This document shows, piece after piece, positions 43,696-57,300 of a stretch of DNA of 64,000 nucleotides. Position numbers and translations under genes: made by a program. Source of the DNA: Ceriagrion tenellum (Eukaryota > Arthropoda > Insecta > Odonata > Coenagrionidae). Under the pieces are notes generated by a model that saw only the letters and a list, made by a program, of their open reading frames with translations, did not search any database and was not told the origin of the DNA. Positions within the stretch are counted from its first letter, which is position 1. Each line of letters starts with the position of its first letter. The stretch spans positions 78,976,123-79,040,122 of the forward strand of contig OY720636.1 in the NCBI GenBank assembly GCA_963169105.1, given 5' to 3'.

Positions 43696-45193
43696 TTCAC
43701 AACTTGAGACAGAATGACCATCTATCCTTGTGGATGCTGGAGGTTGGTAAAATTTCTGTATGGACAAGTACAATAAAGAAATGGGATCTCATCAATGCAT
43801 AACAAAATGTCAGGCAATGCATCTAACCAATCACAACATACATAATTCCATAAAAGTTACGATTAACCCTTAGCAGTGAGAATCAGGATAGGAATGAGTT
43901 TGATGGTAGATATGAATCAGGTGCCATGCATGCATGTGTACATTAGAGGTGTGTCATTTGCGAACAAATGGATCTGAAAGAAGGGGTCTATGGAATGGAT
44001 GGAAGGGCTGAGGAACCACTTTTGGTTTTAGATTTCATTTTCCACCTCATCAGTTGCATTCTGGCCCTAGTGCTGTGAAGCTGATGGAAATCTTGCTTGA
44101 ACTAACCTTTGGCCACCATGCAGCATGTCACAGAAATAGCTGCAACTGCAGTTGCAAAATGCACGGTACAGAAAACGTGGCTGTATACACGGGAACAAAC
44201 ACCTGATCAGTTGCCTCTCAACATGCAGTGTTGATATTGTAGGTTTTTTGATAGCTTTGAACTGCATCACTTTAACATCACTGTAACAAATTTTATATTT
44301 CAGACTTTTTTTCCTTTTACTCCAAGATGGTTCTAGCTTCAGAAATAAATTCCGAAAGGGTCATAAATAAAACTTTTTTTTAGGAACTGTCGAGTAAAAA
44401 GTTGGTAATATTATCTTTTGTCCTTTATTTCATCAACCTTATATGCTGGCCTTTAAGGTATGCCGAGTATTTGTATTTTTCATCTTTACTTTCATTTAAC
44501 ATCAAGAACAAATTGAGGATAAAAATACATGACCACCAATAAAAAAAGGAACGATAAGGGAGTGAACAGGAATGGATCTCCAAAAGGGCTGGACCATAGT
44601 GAAAGAGTTTCCAAAAAATGAACGAGTCTGCCCATCTCAAGTGTCTAAGAAGGGAAAAGTCACCAGAAATCATTTCAGGCCTGACTTGGTGGAATTCTTT
44701 CATTAGAAAGGAAGAGAGAGGAAGTAAAACACCAGAACTATGTTAAAACTTACACTTAATACTTCCAAATCAATTAAATAACAAATTCTAAAGAGACAAA
44801 ATTGCACATCAATAAGTTGATCTACCAGTTGTAAAATACAAAACTGATGTTAAAATATTTAATGACCAATCAATTACCTAAAGCAGTGGTTTCAAAACTG
44901 GGTCTTGTCACTCTGTAGGGTTGATGTTATACTGGGATGTGGATAGACAGGTCAGGTAAAAAAATATATGTATGATTTTATTTGCATTAAAAATATAACA
45001 CACACACTATGTATTTAAAGAAAAAATCATGACAAAGTATGTTCACATGCATTGTGAAGTTTTATGATTTATTGAACTGTTGATCAGCATTATGACTAGG
45101 CAAGCTCAAACATACTGGGCCGGTTCCAAAAAAAATTACAAACTTTAAGGTGGGTTCCATGACAAAAATGTCTGGAAAACGTTGAATAAAGGT
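43696..45193. other. Intergenic stretch, nothing firmly recognised
   Basis: A TTAACCCTTAGCAG motif near 43864 resembles one end of a TTAA element but its partner was not found. The open frame at 44425-44703 (minus) has no known domain. Confidence 0.35.
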
Positions 45194-45383
45194 GGATGTA
45201 GATTTCTTGGGTTTCCATCCGGGTCAAAGGAGTTATCTCCGACATGTTTCGGCAGCTACCGTCTTCAGGGATGAAGATGGTAGCGGAGTAAGCTGCCGAA
45301 ATATGTCGGAGATAACTCCTTTGAGCCAGATGGAAACCTGATAAATCTACCTCCATAGCATTCACTGGGCCTGAAATCATTCA
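45194..45383. mobile_element. 190-bp palindromic element with hammerhead-like cores and 12-bp duplication
   Basis: The palindrome covers about 45200-45356, centre near 45270. Minus 45268-45241 reads CTGAAGA, CGGTAGCTGCC, GAAAC, ATGTC. The plus arm near 45271-45308 is a diverged mirror (ATGAAGA, TGGTAGC, spacer, GCTGCC, GAAAT, ATGTC). TTGAATAAAGGT is repeated exactly at 45182-45193 and 45384-45395, consistent with a target duplication. Confidence 0.7.
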
Positions 45384-45395
45384 TTGAATAAAGGT

Positions 45396-47522
45396 ATTAA
45401 ATTAACATCAATATCTCTACTCTGTTCTTTAAATTTAGTGAAATTTAGATCAAATCAAATGATGAATTAACATTTTAATCCATAATGTATGGGGTCAATG
45501 CAGTATGAATAATCTTTCATTGAAAAAAACCTTTCCTTACTGAGAGAAGTGTGATGTACTAATTACAACCAGCACTAAAAAAATAAAGAACAGCAGGATA
45601 AACTGTTCATTAATTAGCTTCAAGTTTTAACTACATTTCCTGTACCTCAGTGAAATCATGGTTGTGTTATTAAAAGTTTAATTTGGAGTTGCATGTTTTA
45701 GTTTCTCTCTGTTTCTCCAGGGAGCAGGTTGCAAATTAACCAGCATTTTCCATGTATAACTCTTCATGCCTCAATTAGGGGCAGGATTTCAATGCAGTGT
45801 AACATTAAAAATAAAAAATCATATGCCCAGACCAGTATTCGAACTCGAATCAAAGTCAAACTCAAATTTCATAAATTCACGGTGCGAACTTTCGTTACTA
45901 TATCATCCAGATTTAGTGCATTTCCTCGATAGGTGTCTTCATGAAAATTACTGATGCCGCTAGTTCCATAGTATTTTGTTCAATCAAATCCTAAGTACTA
46001 AGTTTATTTACTAACATTGCTGGATGTTCCAGAAAGAATCAGCATGACTTTCTGAGGTAATTGAGGATTGGATTTGAAGCAAGTTTCAAACTAAAGTGAG
46101 GAATTGAGGTTACAACTCCATAAATATCACGCCATGGCAGCAGAATCATTTTATCTGGCACATTTTGAGGTAGTCACTCGGGAAAATAAGTTAATGTATG
46201 CATAAGAAACGACATTGGAAAAACTAATGCATGTCTAATGAACAGCTGAGGGTGGCTTCTTTTCTTGCCTGTCTGAATGGGTCAACATTATTCAGTGAAT
46301 ACAAAATGTGCTATGTAAAATGTTTGCCTCTTCATAGTTTCTTGAGGAGCAGTGAATCCTTGTCTATTTAGCCAAAAAATTCTTGAAATCATATTATCTA
46401 TCACTTCCTAAAGTTACAAAGATTCCTCCAGAAAAATCCTAGTGCTTTAGATATCTGACGTTGCTGAGAACATGTTTCGTCATTCTTCCCTCTAATTCGG
46501 TTTTGGACATAGCTCTGGTGCTTGAAAAATAATGAAGTCATTCTGCTTAGATGTCTGCTGGGAATAGAGCATGAATAGTTGGCATTGAATTAGGCTGGTG
46601 TTCCACCATTAATTATTCTGGCTCAGTGGGAGTTGTGTATTTCATTTTGTTCATTTTTACACGCGCCTGCATTTTTTTTCAATTCATTACATTCTGGCGA
46701 TGATTACCGCTGATATCCCTGTTATGTCAGCACCTAATTAAAGAAAAAGACTGCTGTCTACTTAGAAAAACATCCCTACAGCATGGTTTAACTCTGCTGC
46801 TTGATGAGGCGAAGTTGGTGAACAGTTAATGTATGTGAACACTTTTTTATGTTTTGAAATGTGCCTGTACAAGAGCCAAAAGTGAAGGAAGAAATTGTTT
46901 TCGGTGTTAATATTTTATAAGTGCAGCAGTTATCACAAAGAATTGGAATTTTATGCAACAAAGTAATTATATATATAAATGGGTGTATGATGTTTTCAAA
47001 AATGTATGTATGTGGTGGTGTTAAAGCATTTGTCTCACCACAAATCCTCCTTCCATGTCATCCTCGGCAGACATTAATCCGAAGATGTGACCACTGCAAT
47101 TATGTGCCTTCTCCCATACCCCTGTTCTGCTTTTCTTTGCTACTTAATAAAAATAAAAACAATTAAACCGTAATTCATTACTAGGTGTACTAACGGTTCT
47201 TTCCAGATGTGAGGTATTTCCCAGACATGTCCTCTTCTCAAGAACTTTTTTCTTTGGCAAATGTCATTTTTATACTATGGAGATTTTCTTTGTTAAATGC
47301 TGAGCATTGTGTCTTATTGTAGAATTTCTCCTCTGCTGAAGACTTCATGCCATTCTGGTGTTATGCAGAATATTGGCAAATGATGGCGAAATTGAACCTG
47401 CCAGGAATGCACGTTTAACCACTATAAAAACCGGCTTGGCTTTGGAACTTTTCCTTGGAAACACAGAGTCTACCACACTTGGAAACACTTGACTCTTCCC
47501 CAAATAGGTGGCCAATGTCATA
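45396..47522. other. Intergenic stretch, nothing recognised
   Basis: No gene, RNA or bounded element was seen. Confidence 0.4.
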
Positions 47523-47789
47523 CACTACATTTACCAAGCGAACTCAGATCCATATGAACTCGGACTGATTTGAACATTCTAGGCCAGCCAACTCGGATCG
47601 CCTGGCTTACCAATGCAAAATCGATTGAAACATTGATTTGAATTGCTTCATATCGATTTGAAATCTCAGGCTGTTAGAGAAAGTAGGCCGAGTTAGCCCG
47701 CTTCTCATATCAATCCCACTAGCCCGTCACGTTTACCATACCAAGCTAAACCAGCCAAATCGATCTGAGCTTGATTGGTAAACATAGTG
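47523..47789. mobile_element. CACTA/Chapaev-like MITE, 267 bp
   Basis: Ends CACTACATTTACCAAGC and the inverted GGTAAACATAGTG, with paired CTCAGATC / GATCTGAG blocks just inside. ATA flanks both sides (47520-47522 and 47790-47792), fitting the 3-bp duplication of CACTA-type elements. It is non-coding and carries repeated 'cgatttga' motifs internally. Confidence 0.72.
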
Positions 47790-48399
47790 ATATTGCGCCT
47801 CCAGGATCAACTTATTATGTATATATTGCAATGGTTCTACTGAGGAAATCACTTAACTATTTTTCTTTATTCTCATGTATACAATGGAGTTGACTCGAAA
47901 TCAACTTAAAATATCACCTTGAAAGTTATGTAAACCAATTGATATCTCAAAGTGTTCACCAATTTTAAAGCATGCTTTTTTGTCAAGGATTTAGAGCCGG
48001 AGCTACCCTAAGCTCCACATTTTTTGTGGACCAAAAATTGCATAACTTTCCCAATACAGTTCTGACCAGTTATTTTCAACTAATCTAGTCTGCAATGGAG
48101 GCATATGTGCAACACTGCTTTGAAATAAATTTAATACCTGTCAACATTTTGTGGGCTGAGGATTTTTCCATCACTTGAGATTACTTTTGTTAATGTCATA
48201 CCGTTGTCCTGTCTCCTTTTTAGGAAAAATCAAAATGCAAGATAGACTCCCCTGACTTCTTCTTTTGATTGATATTTTCTTAAGTAACTTTACCTATCAT
48301 TCTCTCCGTTGAGCCTAATGAATAAATTCATAATGTCCATAGCTGCGTTTACTTTACCCTGCAGGGAGTATTGTGAGTGCTCAATCCTTGAGGGCAAAT

Positions 48400-49260
48400 T
48401 AATGATCTACGTCTGATGAAGTCCTCTTGGGTTTTCAGCTGGGTCAGGAAGGCCATTGTTGCCAATGCTTTGATGGCTTTATCTGCCATCATCCTCAGGG
48501 CTAATGTGGGACCACAGATCTTGCTGGGTCCATATAGTCTGGCACGGAGTTACATCTCATCTGATTGGTCACAGTTAGGCTCCTTTTTTCCACAGGTCTT
48601 TTTTTGATTTTTTGAAGGGTTGGATTCCATGTTTAGCTACGGGTATACCCCAGGTCTCTGTTCATTGTATTTTCTACTATTCATATCTCAATGGCCTCTT
48701 TGGTCATCCAATCCCAATATCCATTGGCCCTGCTGATCAATTCAGCTCTGTCAAACTTGATGACATGGTCATGGTGAAGGCTGTGGTTGACATATGCAAA
48801 TTTCTCAGGATATCTTAGCCTGATGTGATGATTGTATTCTGATATCCTGATTTCAATTGTTGGTCCAGTCCATCTGATGCATGTCTCCACATTCACAGGG
48901 AGTGTAGACACTGGAGGTCTCGAGTCTCAGCTTATCCTTGGTTCTGACAAATTGACTCCGTAATTTTCCCGGCGGCTTGAGTATCGTCTCAATATTGTGC
49001 CTTCTGAGGATTCTAGATAATTTCCCATTCATTTACAGGTTCATAGCCCCAAAATTTAGAGTTACAAGAGCCTCATTTCTAAGTTCAGGCTTTTCTATCT
49101 ATAAATCGTCTCAATTCTTGTGTGTGAAGTATTTTTTAACATCCTTATCTTTAAACTACATGTATGAGGAATCAAGTATGAGAAGCCCAGGGTCCGTTCA
49201 TCTCACATTCATGTTTGGCTGTCATAATTGCTGTGACAGCCTTCTCATGGTTTCCTGAAA
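48400..49260 (-). mobile_element. Penelope-like element fragment with GIY-YIG endonuclease region
   Basis: The minus strand reads ISRILRRHNIETILKPPGKL-like sequence (about 49010-48955), then VRTKDKLRLETSSVYTPCEC and GDMHQ (the 'VY.I.C.CG..Y.G.T' GIY-YIG start, 48940-48880). It continues IEIRISEYNHHIRLRYPEKF and then VNHSLHHDHVIKFDRAELI...REAIEI-type sequence (MTKEAIEI) to about 48680. This is the endonuclease arrangement of Penelope-like retroelements. The frame changes and the YIG portion is eroded, so it is a pseudogene. Confidence 0.8.
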
Positions 49261-50988
49261 TGGCTTTGGCAGGAGTCATTTCTTGCACTACATAAGCATT
49301 CTATTACATTAATTCTGCTACTGCGTTACATTTGCTATTAACAGATTTTCATGATGGATGAATTCTAGCAAGCTGGGAAGAAAAATTATTGTAGAAAATT
49401 CAAGTGTTGGTGGAAAAACTGTCAAGTTCAAATTACAATTTTTCTATCAAAGAAGCAAAACAAACTTGTTCCAGTTTCAGATTATGACACTTAGTGGAGC
49501 TTAATATTTCACATGGCTGAGAAGCTTTTAGCCTGACATCAATTAAGTGGGCAAGTTGCAGCAATAGATCCTGTATACTATTCATCTGTATGAATACCAT
49601 AAAATATTGAGTGCCTCTCTGGAATTTTGAGAGAGCCATATGACGTTACGATCAGAATTCAAAGCAGGACATACGTCTTTTAGTGATTTAAAGAGAGTAG
49701 CAAAAGTTTACACAAGAGCGAGAGAAGAAACAAGGACCATTTGTGGCTGTTTTTATATATACTTGCTCATGGAAAATTTAAGCTGATCATTTAATGTCTT
49801 TAGATCCCCTTGATCTGGATCATTATGAGTAATGTTTTTTTGTGATAGAGATTATTTTAAAAGTAATCAATGCAAGTAAATTGACACAGGGAACTGATTT
49901 GTTATTTTTTATGAAAACTGAAAAATCTACTTAGTGCTTGCGAAGTTTAAAAAAAATCTTTAAGACGGTTGTTATGAGAGAATTTTACTCAGGTTTCTCA
50001 TTAAACTGCACATTTAGAATTTTACATTTGTGCATTTAGCGGTTACTTTCTTAACAGTGGGAGAAATATTTAAATTCTTAAATAAATAGACTGGTAACCA
50101 AGAACAGAATCAAGCCAGACTTATTATATACATATTTTTAACACACGGAGGAGGCTAAAATGAAAAAATGGGCAATATTTAGCTCAAACTGTTACAATTC
50201 TACAGGACTAGTCGCTGAATAAATGCAGAGAGTTTATTTTAGAGTGCTCTTCGCTATGGCTGTATCAACGGTTCGTCCCCTGCATATTGTCGGTAGAATA
50301 AGAAGAGTAACTAGAGAGTAAAGGAAACTAGATTTACACAGGGAAGGATGGAGGGCTGCAGTCCACCAATATATGGTTAGAATGACCAATAAATTATTTC
50401 TGGGAAATTGCACATGATATATCCTTTCTTTTCATTCCAATCCTTATTGCCTAACTCATATGGATTTGTTCCTTGACAGGGATACTGTCATATGAGTGAC
50501 AGAGAGTCTGTCGATGTTATCTTTAAATTCTTGCAGTTGTGTTATCAATCCCTCTTTCTTTGGTAAAGGAAAATGAAAACTCTGCATCATATAGGACAAA
50601 TTCTTCATTCTTATTCTTTAATAATCACACTGGAAAAAGTTGCAAGCAGCCACCTCTTAGAACACAACCCCTCCAATTGATCCAAGACAATTTTGCAATA
50701 AATAATAAAAATAATTTTAGAGACTCGGGTAAATAAATCCACAGGCATGGTTCTCATCAAGTAAGTAACCACCACTATTGTCTCAAAAAACACTCAGGCA
50801 CTCTCTTACAATCAAAACACCCACACACAACACGAGTCATTCGAAATGAATTTGTTGCTGACCTTTAAACAAGGTACAGAGCTCCTCTCGTAAGAGTTTT
50901 TCACACTTTTCATGCTAGGAGAGTTCGTTCATAGGAACATGTTGTCCTCGTAACTTTGCGACTGGCTCTCGTCGTCGCTGTCCGAGTG
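49261..50988. other. Downstream of the TBRG1-like gene, nothing recognised
   Basis: Probably TBRG1 3' UTR near 50989 and intergenic DNA beyond. No convincing gene. Confidence 0.4.
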
Positions 50989-51330
50989 TCAGGACATCAG
51001 CAGATCCCTTAGGGTGGCTCCCGAAGAATTGCTGGTGAGCATAAGTTTCTGACGGTGTAATCCCGTGAGGCCCGACGTCATCACACTCTCCTCTCCCATT
51101 TCCCCATCGTACTCTCCGTCTTCCTCCACATCCTCCTCCTCCATGTCGGGCTCCTCGTCTTTGATTGCAGATGTACCACAGCCACTCATACTGTCCTTCC
51201 CGTATGACGACGAAGGGCTCGACAAGAGGTGTTGAGATCGGGCAAATGCGATGCTGCGTTGCAATGCCTCAAAGCTCAGGGAGGCTTCATTTTCAGCAGC
51301 ACCTTGAGGAGTTTCCCCTGTCCTACTGAC
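50989..51330 (-). CDS. TBRG1: TBRG1 terminal exon
   Basis: Acceptor ttttcacag, phase 0, stop at 50989-50991. Encodes VSRTGETPQGAAENEASLSF and then EALQRSI, a Ser-rich patch, an acidic run (EEPDMEEEDVEEDGEYDGEM) and TLRDLLMS at the end. The LSFEALQRSI patch in this position supports the join. Confidence 0.85.
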   Translation of the reverse strand, partial: VSRTGETPQGAAENEASLSFEALQRSIAFARSQHLLSSPSSSYGKDSMSGCGTSAIKDEEPDMEEEDVEEDGEYDGEMGEESVMTSGLTGLHRQKLMLTSNSSGATLRDLLMS

Positions 51331-54300
51331 CTGTGAAAAAGGGTTACAGGCAACAAAGATGAGATCAAGGCGTCCCAAAACATTTATCGCTTTCAACCCC
51401 ATGAAGAATTTCTCAAACATTTGATGACCTCTCCACTTCAATATACCACAAATATTATAATACCACGAGCAAAAAATTACACTAAATGTGATTTTTAGAT
51501 AACTTTAAACTTAGTCATTATTTATAGTATCTGCATACATCTGATACAAATATTTAAATCTAATCAGATGTAATAAAACTTTTGGCACAGTATTAAAATT
51601 GAAACTGTTGAGTCTCTCTCCTATGTCCTATTTTAAGACAAACCTATAGTAGTTATTTCGATATCAGACCTTAATTAAAAATGTAAATGAATGTATTTAT
51701 TAGTAACACTACATTATAAAGGTCATTATATTTTGCATATTTATTCCTCACTAACTGAACTTATGGGACAAATGATTACATTCATTGATACTATACAATA
51801 TAGTAATATCTATTCATTTATTACATTATTGATTTATAATCAAATTTTTCCCATCAACCCCACAGCACAAATCAGTCTCTATTATCATTACATCAACCAC
51901 TGGGGATCTATGTCAGTCAATTAGAGGACCCAGGATAAAAACAACACCACAGACATTCTACCAGTTGATTAGTAATACTGGAGATGGTTTATTTCCTTGA
52001 TTTATTTTCAGAGACAATGATAACCTTTCTCTTAAACGAAAACTCACTATGGGAAAAAGAGGCCAGAATAATAACTAACAAAACAGGGGAATAAAATTCA
52101 AAGAGCTGCGGAAATGGCCTTGCAGTAATGTTAGCAGCATCACCGGCTGATGATCACACACTTCTGTAAAATTCACAGTGAATAAATCACTCGCCTGCTC
52201 TGCTTCACTTCACCCATCTGAGTCCACATTTGGCTTTATCTAGTGGACAGTAGTGCTTGGTGCTCACATAGAGGTACTACATGTCTTTGTATGCATGTTA
52301 CCTGGGAGGGCAACTCATTCCTCAAGGCCTCCATGAGATTCAAGGTGAAAAAGGACGCCTGGGTAGCTTAATTGGTTAGAGTAAAAGGTACTGAATCAAA
52401 GTGTTTGGGTATGATTTCAGTCACGCCAAATGATTTTTTTAATTGTGAATTTTACACAAGGAAGTTCAAACCTAAAATTAAGGTTCAATCAAAAATTACT
52501 CTTATACAGTATACATCCAAAAAGTATTCATGAAGGAAAATTAATACCAATGGTATTCATAAGGTGGAGAGGCTAATATGACAGTGAATGTTACCATTGG
52601 TCTGTTTACACATTATCAATATTTATGTGAGCCAATGCTTGAGCAAATATTCCTTCAAAGTTGTATCACGTAAATTATCCAACTTGAACACAGGTCCATA
52701 AAATAGTGCAAATTCCAAATCTGCGAATGCTCTCACAAGTGCTCACACATTTACTAATGCAGGTACTACATGAATTGTGTTAACAGGCATTAACCCTTTC
52801 AGAGCCATCAATGTTTTGGTGGGTGCTGTCAGAAGTGCCATATGTATTTTGGAAATTTTTAGTATCTTCATTTTTTTTAAATCACAAGATTTTTGTATTT
52901 AATCCTATATTTTCACAATATCTTGTTTTGGGTACTCCCTTCTCAATATGTATGAATAACACTTTATTGTTATTTCTAATGCAACATATTTGTACTCGTT
53001 CTAAATATAGTTTGCTAGATGACGAGATATCGTCGTTGGCACCTAGAAAAAAATTCTTTGATTACACCCAGGATGAAAAGTTTTATACCTCGAATTTGAT
53101 CCACTTGTAGTTGGAGCACTTTCGTGTTCCTGGAGAGCTCTGAATGAGATTCTGTATGGTGGGATGAGAGAATCCAAAAAATTCTGGGCCCCTCCCCTTC
53201 ACAGTGACCACGTCAACACCTAACGCTCGGTTGATGTGGCGCAGCAACAGCAAGTGGCACTGACTAGCAGAATGTCCCACCAATGGAGCATCCAAATCAC
53301 TGTCTGCTACTATCTCAAACCTGGGATAAAATTATGAGTTGAAAAACTGACTCTGGCATTTCATTAACCATAAATAAGTTTCCCATAACATAACAGACTC
53401 CCTCTTATGTTGTCTCGCTTCAACCATCCATCACTTGATTTAAAATTAGTTATCCTAACGGAAAAATCATTATTATTAGTATTTTTTGAAAACAAGTTCT
53501 GTAAACAGCACATTTTGGACTCAAATTTTTAAAAAAAATTTCATTTCCATGAAGTTCATGTTCATGATAAAAATATAATGAAGGAGTGAAAAACATCACT
53601 TTTTTCACCATATGGTAGAGCAAGTCTTTTAGAACAGAAATGTGAAAAAAGTTTATTATTATCCTTCTCCCTTTCGAAGATTTTACACTCTGTGTGCGAC
53701 TCATTTCATTTGAAATTTTTTCCAAAGTAACCGTTCAGAATTTTTTCTTGGCCATAAATATATACTTGCTGGCTTAACTTATTTTTTCTAGATTCCTCAT
53801 ACATTAAAGTATAGCCTTAAAGTGTCATCAATATTTGTCAGTAAACAAGGAAGGTATAAAATATTTTCTAATAAAACAAATGTAGCTTCCTATGTCTGAT
53901 TGATAAAAAAACTGCAAAATTCATACAACATTTAACAGGCTGTTAAACCTAAACCAATTAGGACAGAATTAAAACATTTTGCATGCTTACTCATGTTTAC
54001 AAAATGAATAAACATGCCAAGTTTCATCAAAATGACACCTTGGGTGACAAATCATCTTATTTTTTTGTTTGATTTGACATAGAATCAAAGAGTGACTTTG
54101 TAGTGCATGCTGCGTGGAGACGATGCCAGTTTGAAGGCAACGACTGTTGAGGAAAAGAGAGTCCAAAAGAGGTTTCGAGAGGAAAATGATAGTTTATTAA
54201 AATCATGAACTCGACTGAATAATTTAATGAACCAAATGGTGTGTCTCAAATAGCCAAACAGAAGTATTACCACGCCTCAGATAGGAGAGAAGTTGTGGGT

Positions 54301-57300
54301 AAAGGCACGGATGGATGGCACTATGGCTACTGGTACACAAGTCCCATGGCCCATACCTCGACTCCTCGGCATCGGCCATATGGCTAACCGAAGAATAACC
54401 GAGAACCAAAATGTCCCAAACCTGACAGGGCCCTACTAACGATTTGCACACCTCTCTGAGCCATTATACATAATTGTCCTATAATTGGCACGCCACAGTG
54501 ACACTGGAGCTAGGGCAGCCTAAGAGGAACCGAACCAGCCTAATATGACCTTAGTAAAAGTTGCACGGTTTTTGAGATATTGCCAAATTAAAGCTTTTTC
54601 AAAAATTTCACTTTTTTTACATTTCTAGTCCCAGAATTCACTTGAATAACTCTCAAATTAATTTTATTTTTATTGTACGATATCATCAATCGGTTATTAA
54701 GCTGACAAAAGGGTTATTTTATTGATAACTAATGTAAAATGAGGAAAAATACTGCATTAATCTTGACTTAACTTAGCAGCAAAAAAAACAACTTCGACTT
54801 TAACCGCCTGCCGTGAAAAAAAATATGTACTGGAAAGTAAATGAGATAGTAACTTCAAAAACTTGCGTATGTTATGCCAATTTTAAAATGGTATGATACA
54901 TGTATCTTACTAAATAAAATCACGCTACTTTTCCTACTCATACCATTAAATAGGGAAATAGGAAAGTACTGACATCAAGTAAACCAGGGAAGGTCACAAC
55001 AACTTGTCTGGCTTTTTCCATCACGGAAGTCACAATACCTGGGGGATGAACCACCATCAAGTATCTTGCAGGTGTAAACACACTTTCTCTCAGGGTCCTT
55101 GAGGCTTCCATAGACTCTTGTTGAGCAAAAACCAACAGGGTAGATCAACTCTTCCGTATGATAGCCACTACGATCTGAGACAACCTGAGGAGAGTCGAAA
55201 AAAAGTTAGTGAACATTCTCCTTCGAGTTCAAATGAAAGATATTATGCTGACAGCAACAAATAGACATTAGGAGTCTGTGCAAGCAAAGAAGCTGGATTC
55301 ATTACCTCTCCAAGGCTGTGAACAGTTAATCCTCCAAGGACAATAGGAAACACAGGCCTTCCAGTGATGTCTAGAGGGATAGGCTGAACAATCTTTTTCA
55401 TCTTCGTCATCACAGCTTTTTTCATTTTTGGGTTCACCTTTGCAATTTCTTCTTGGCAATAATATAATGAAAAATGCAATGAAAATACAATTTCACTCAA
55501 CAGCAAAACAAATAAAAACAATAGTCACTCTTTGAATACAGAAAATTCATGCATAATTAGAATTCCCACATGCCTGTAGCAAAGAGTTGATGCAGTTCAT
55601 ACGTGAATACGCCTCAACTTCAGGCATGATGGCCATCCCCAAAACGTAGCACAAGTTTTAATTGATGCAATAATTGAAGCCAATCATGAGTACAACTTAA
55701 CACTTGCATAAGCAATCGGCTCAAATTGGCATCCATTTAAACAAGAAATATAAAAGATCTATTTCCATATTTTCACACCCCAATTTATCAATGCCAACTA
55801 GCATGGGTTAAGTATAATAACAGTCTATTAATAAACCAGCCGCAAAAACAATTGGAGTAAACTTGCAGCTCAGAGTTCAGTGGTGCCATGGGATGGATTT
55901 ACTAAAAAAATCTTAACTACTAAACAGTCTTTCCAAGAATCCTCCATAACAGAATGCTTATCTCACACCTAGCATGAGAATATGACGTGGAGATAGGCCG
56001 CAATCATCTCAGAACACCTAATGGAAAAACATCTACAGTCAATTCTCTACCACTGTAATTGAAGAGCGACACAGAATAGTATCATGATGCCTCACTACAT
56101 CTCACGGTCTGACAGAAGCGAAAAAATAAGAGAGATACACTGCCGAACAGATAGGTACAAAAACTCTTTCTTTCCGTGCACAATAAGCGACCACAATAAA
56201 AACTGAGCTCCTCTAAATTCACTCCCATAATACACATCACCATTTCACCTCCAAAAACCTTTACATCTTTACACAGCGGGTGACCTAACATTCCATGCCA
56301 CACGCCCAAGCGGCGGCTCGCAGAGTTGAATGTAGATGAAGTTGGAGCTTTCCATAACAGTTTGCGCTAATGCAAATAAACACTTCCATAAAGGTTTAAC
56401 AGATTCAGGCATAATGTAGTGGAAGTCTGTCATAATGAAAAAAATAATCATACTTCTCCACTCTGAGAGTTGAAATGCGAAATATTGCTATTAAAACTAG
56501 AGGAAAAGGGCAATTGTTGTTTTCATTATCTTGAGAGGCACCATTTAACCTCCATTTCACAAGAGATGAGAGTTCCTGGAGGGGGATACTGCAGTGCTAC
56601 ATTCAATCATATCCTGTACCGAGTATGTCTGAAGGAAAATGCTAATATTGTGGAGAAATATATTGAGAATAACTCACTGATATTGCTGTTTTGAAGCATT
56701 TAGTTTTTCACTCATCTTAAAATAAATAATCTCTTATATAAATTTATTTAAATCGAATGGATTTTCTTAGCATGCCCCTCTGTGTGGGTTAGTTTCATTC
56801 GATGGCAGATAGAGGTGCTGCTAACATCAGCTGCAACTCATTAAATTATCATAGAGAATTAACAATGGGTGCCATGATCCTATATTACTAGACTGAGGTA
56901 GAACCTAACAAAAGATGGCAAAAGGCCAAAGTTTATGTCCCATCTGACAAATGGAGTACAATACTAGTGGAGCTATTCACAATTTACACAACTGTTTTTC
57001 AGGAAATCCCAGTACCCTCACCTTAATAGCCACCATACATTAGGATTATCGCATACCAATGGACTCCAGCTCACATAAATTACACACACTTCCAAGTTGA
57101 AGACTTGAGGTGGTGGTTTGACCAACCAGTAAGAGTGAATGTGCCCCCTAAACACCACACAATTCCTTAGCAAAACAGATGTGTTATTTCATCTGTTACC
57201 ATTCAACAGCCGTCAGATAGGCACAATCATTCAATTTGTTTCATAAATGCATCTATAGGTGGAATACCCTCTCTGAATGAGGTTTCATTTTTTTTCTGCA

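Larger units (their letters stand above)
51331..53088. other. TBRG1 intron with tRNA-like and TTAA-type relics
   Basis: Contains a tRNA-like fragment at 52357-52428 and a possible half TTAA element from about 52790. Otherwise nothing was recognised; the open frame at 51691-51924 is AT-rich chance. Confidence 0.4.

Noticed and set aside
43864..43890. Another TTAA element end (TTAACCCTTAGCAG)
   Set aside because: No inverted partner was found nearby.
48416..48607. Plus-strand frame of 63 codons
   Set aside because: It is antisense to the Penelope-like element fragment.
51691..51924. 77-codon plus-strand frame
   Set aside because: AT-rich sequence in a TBRG1 intron without homology.
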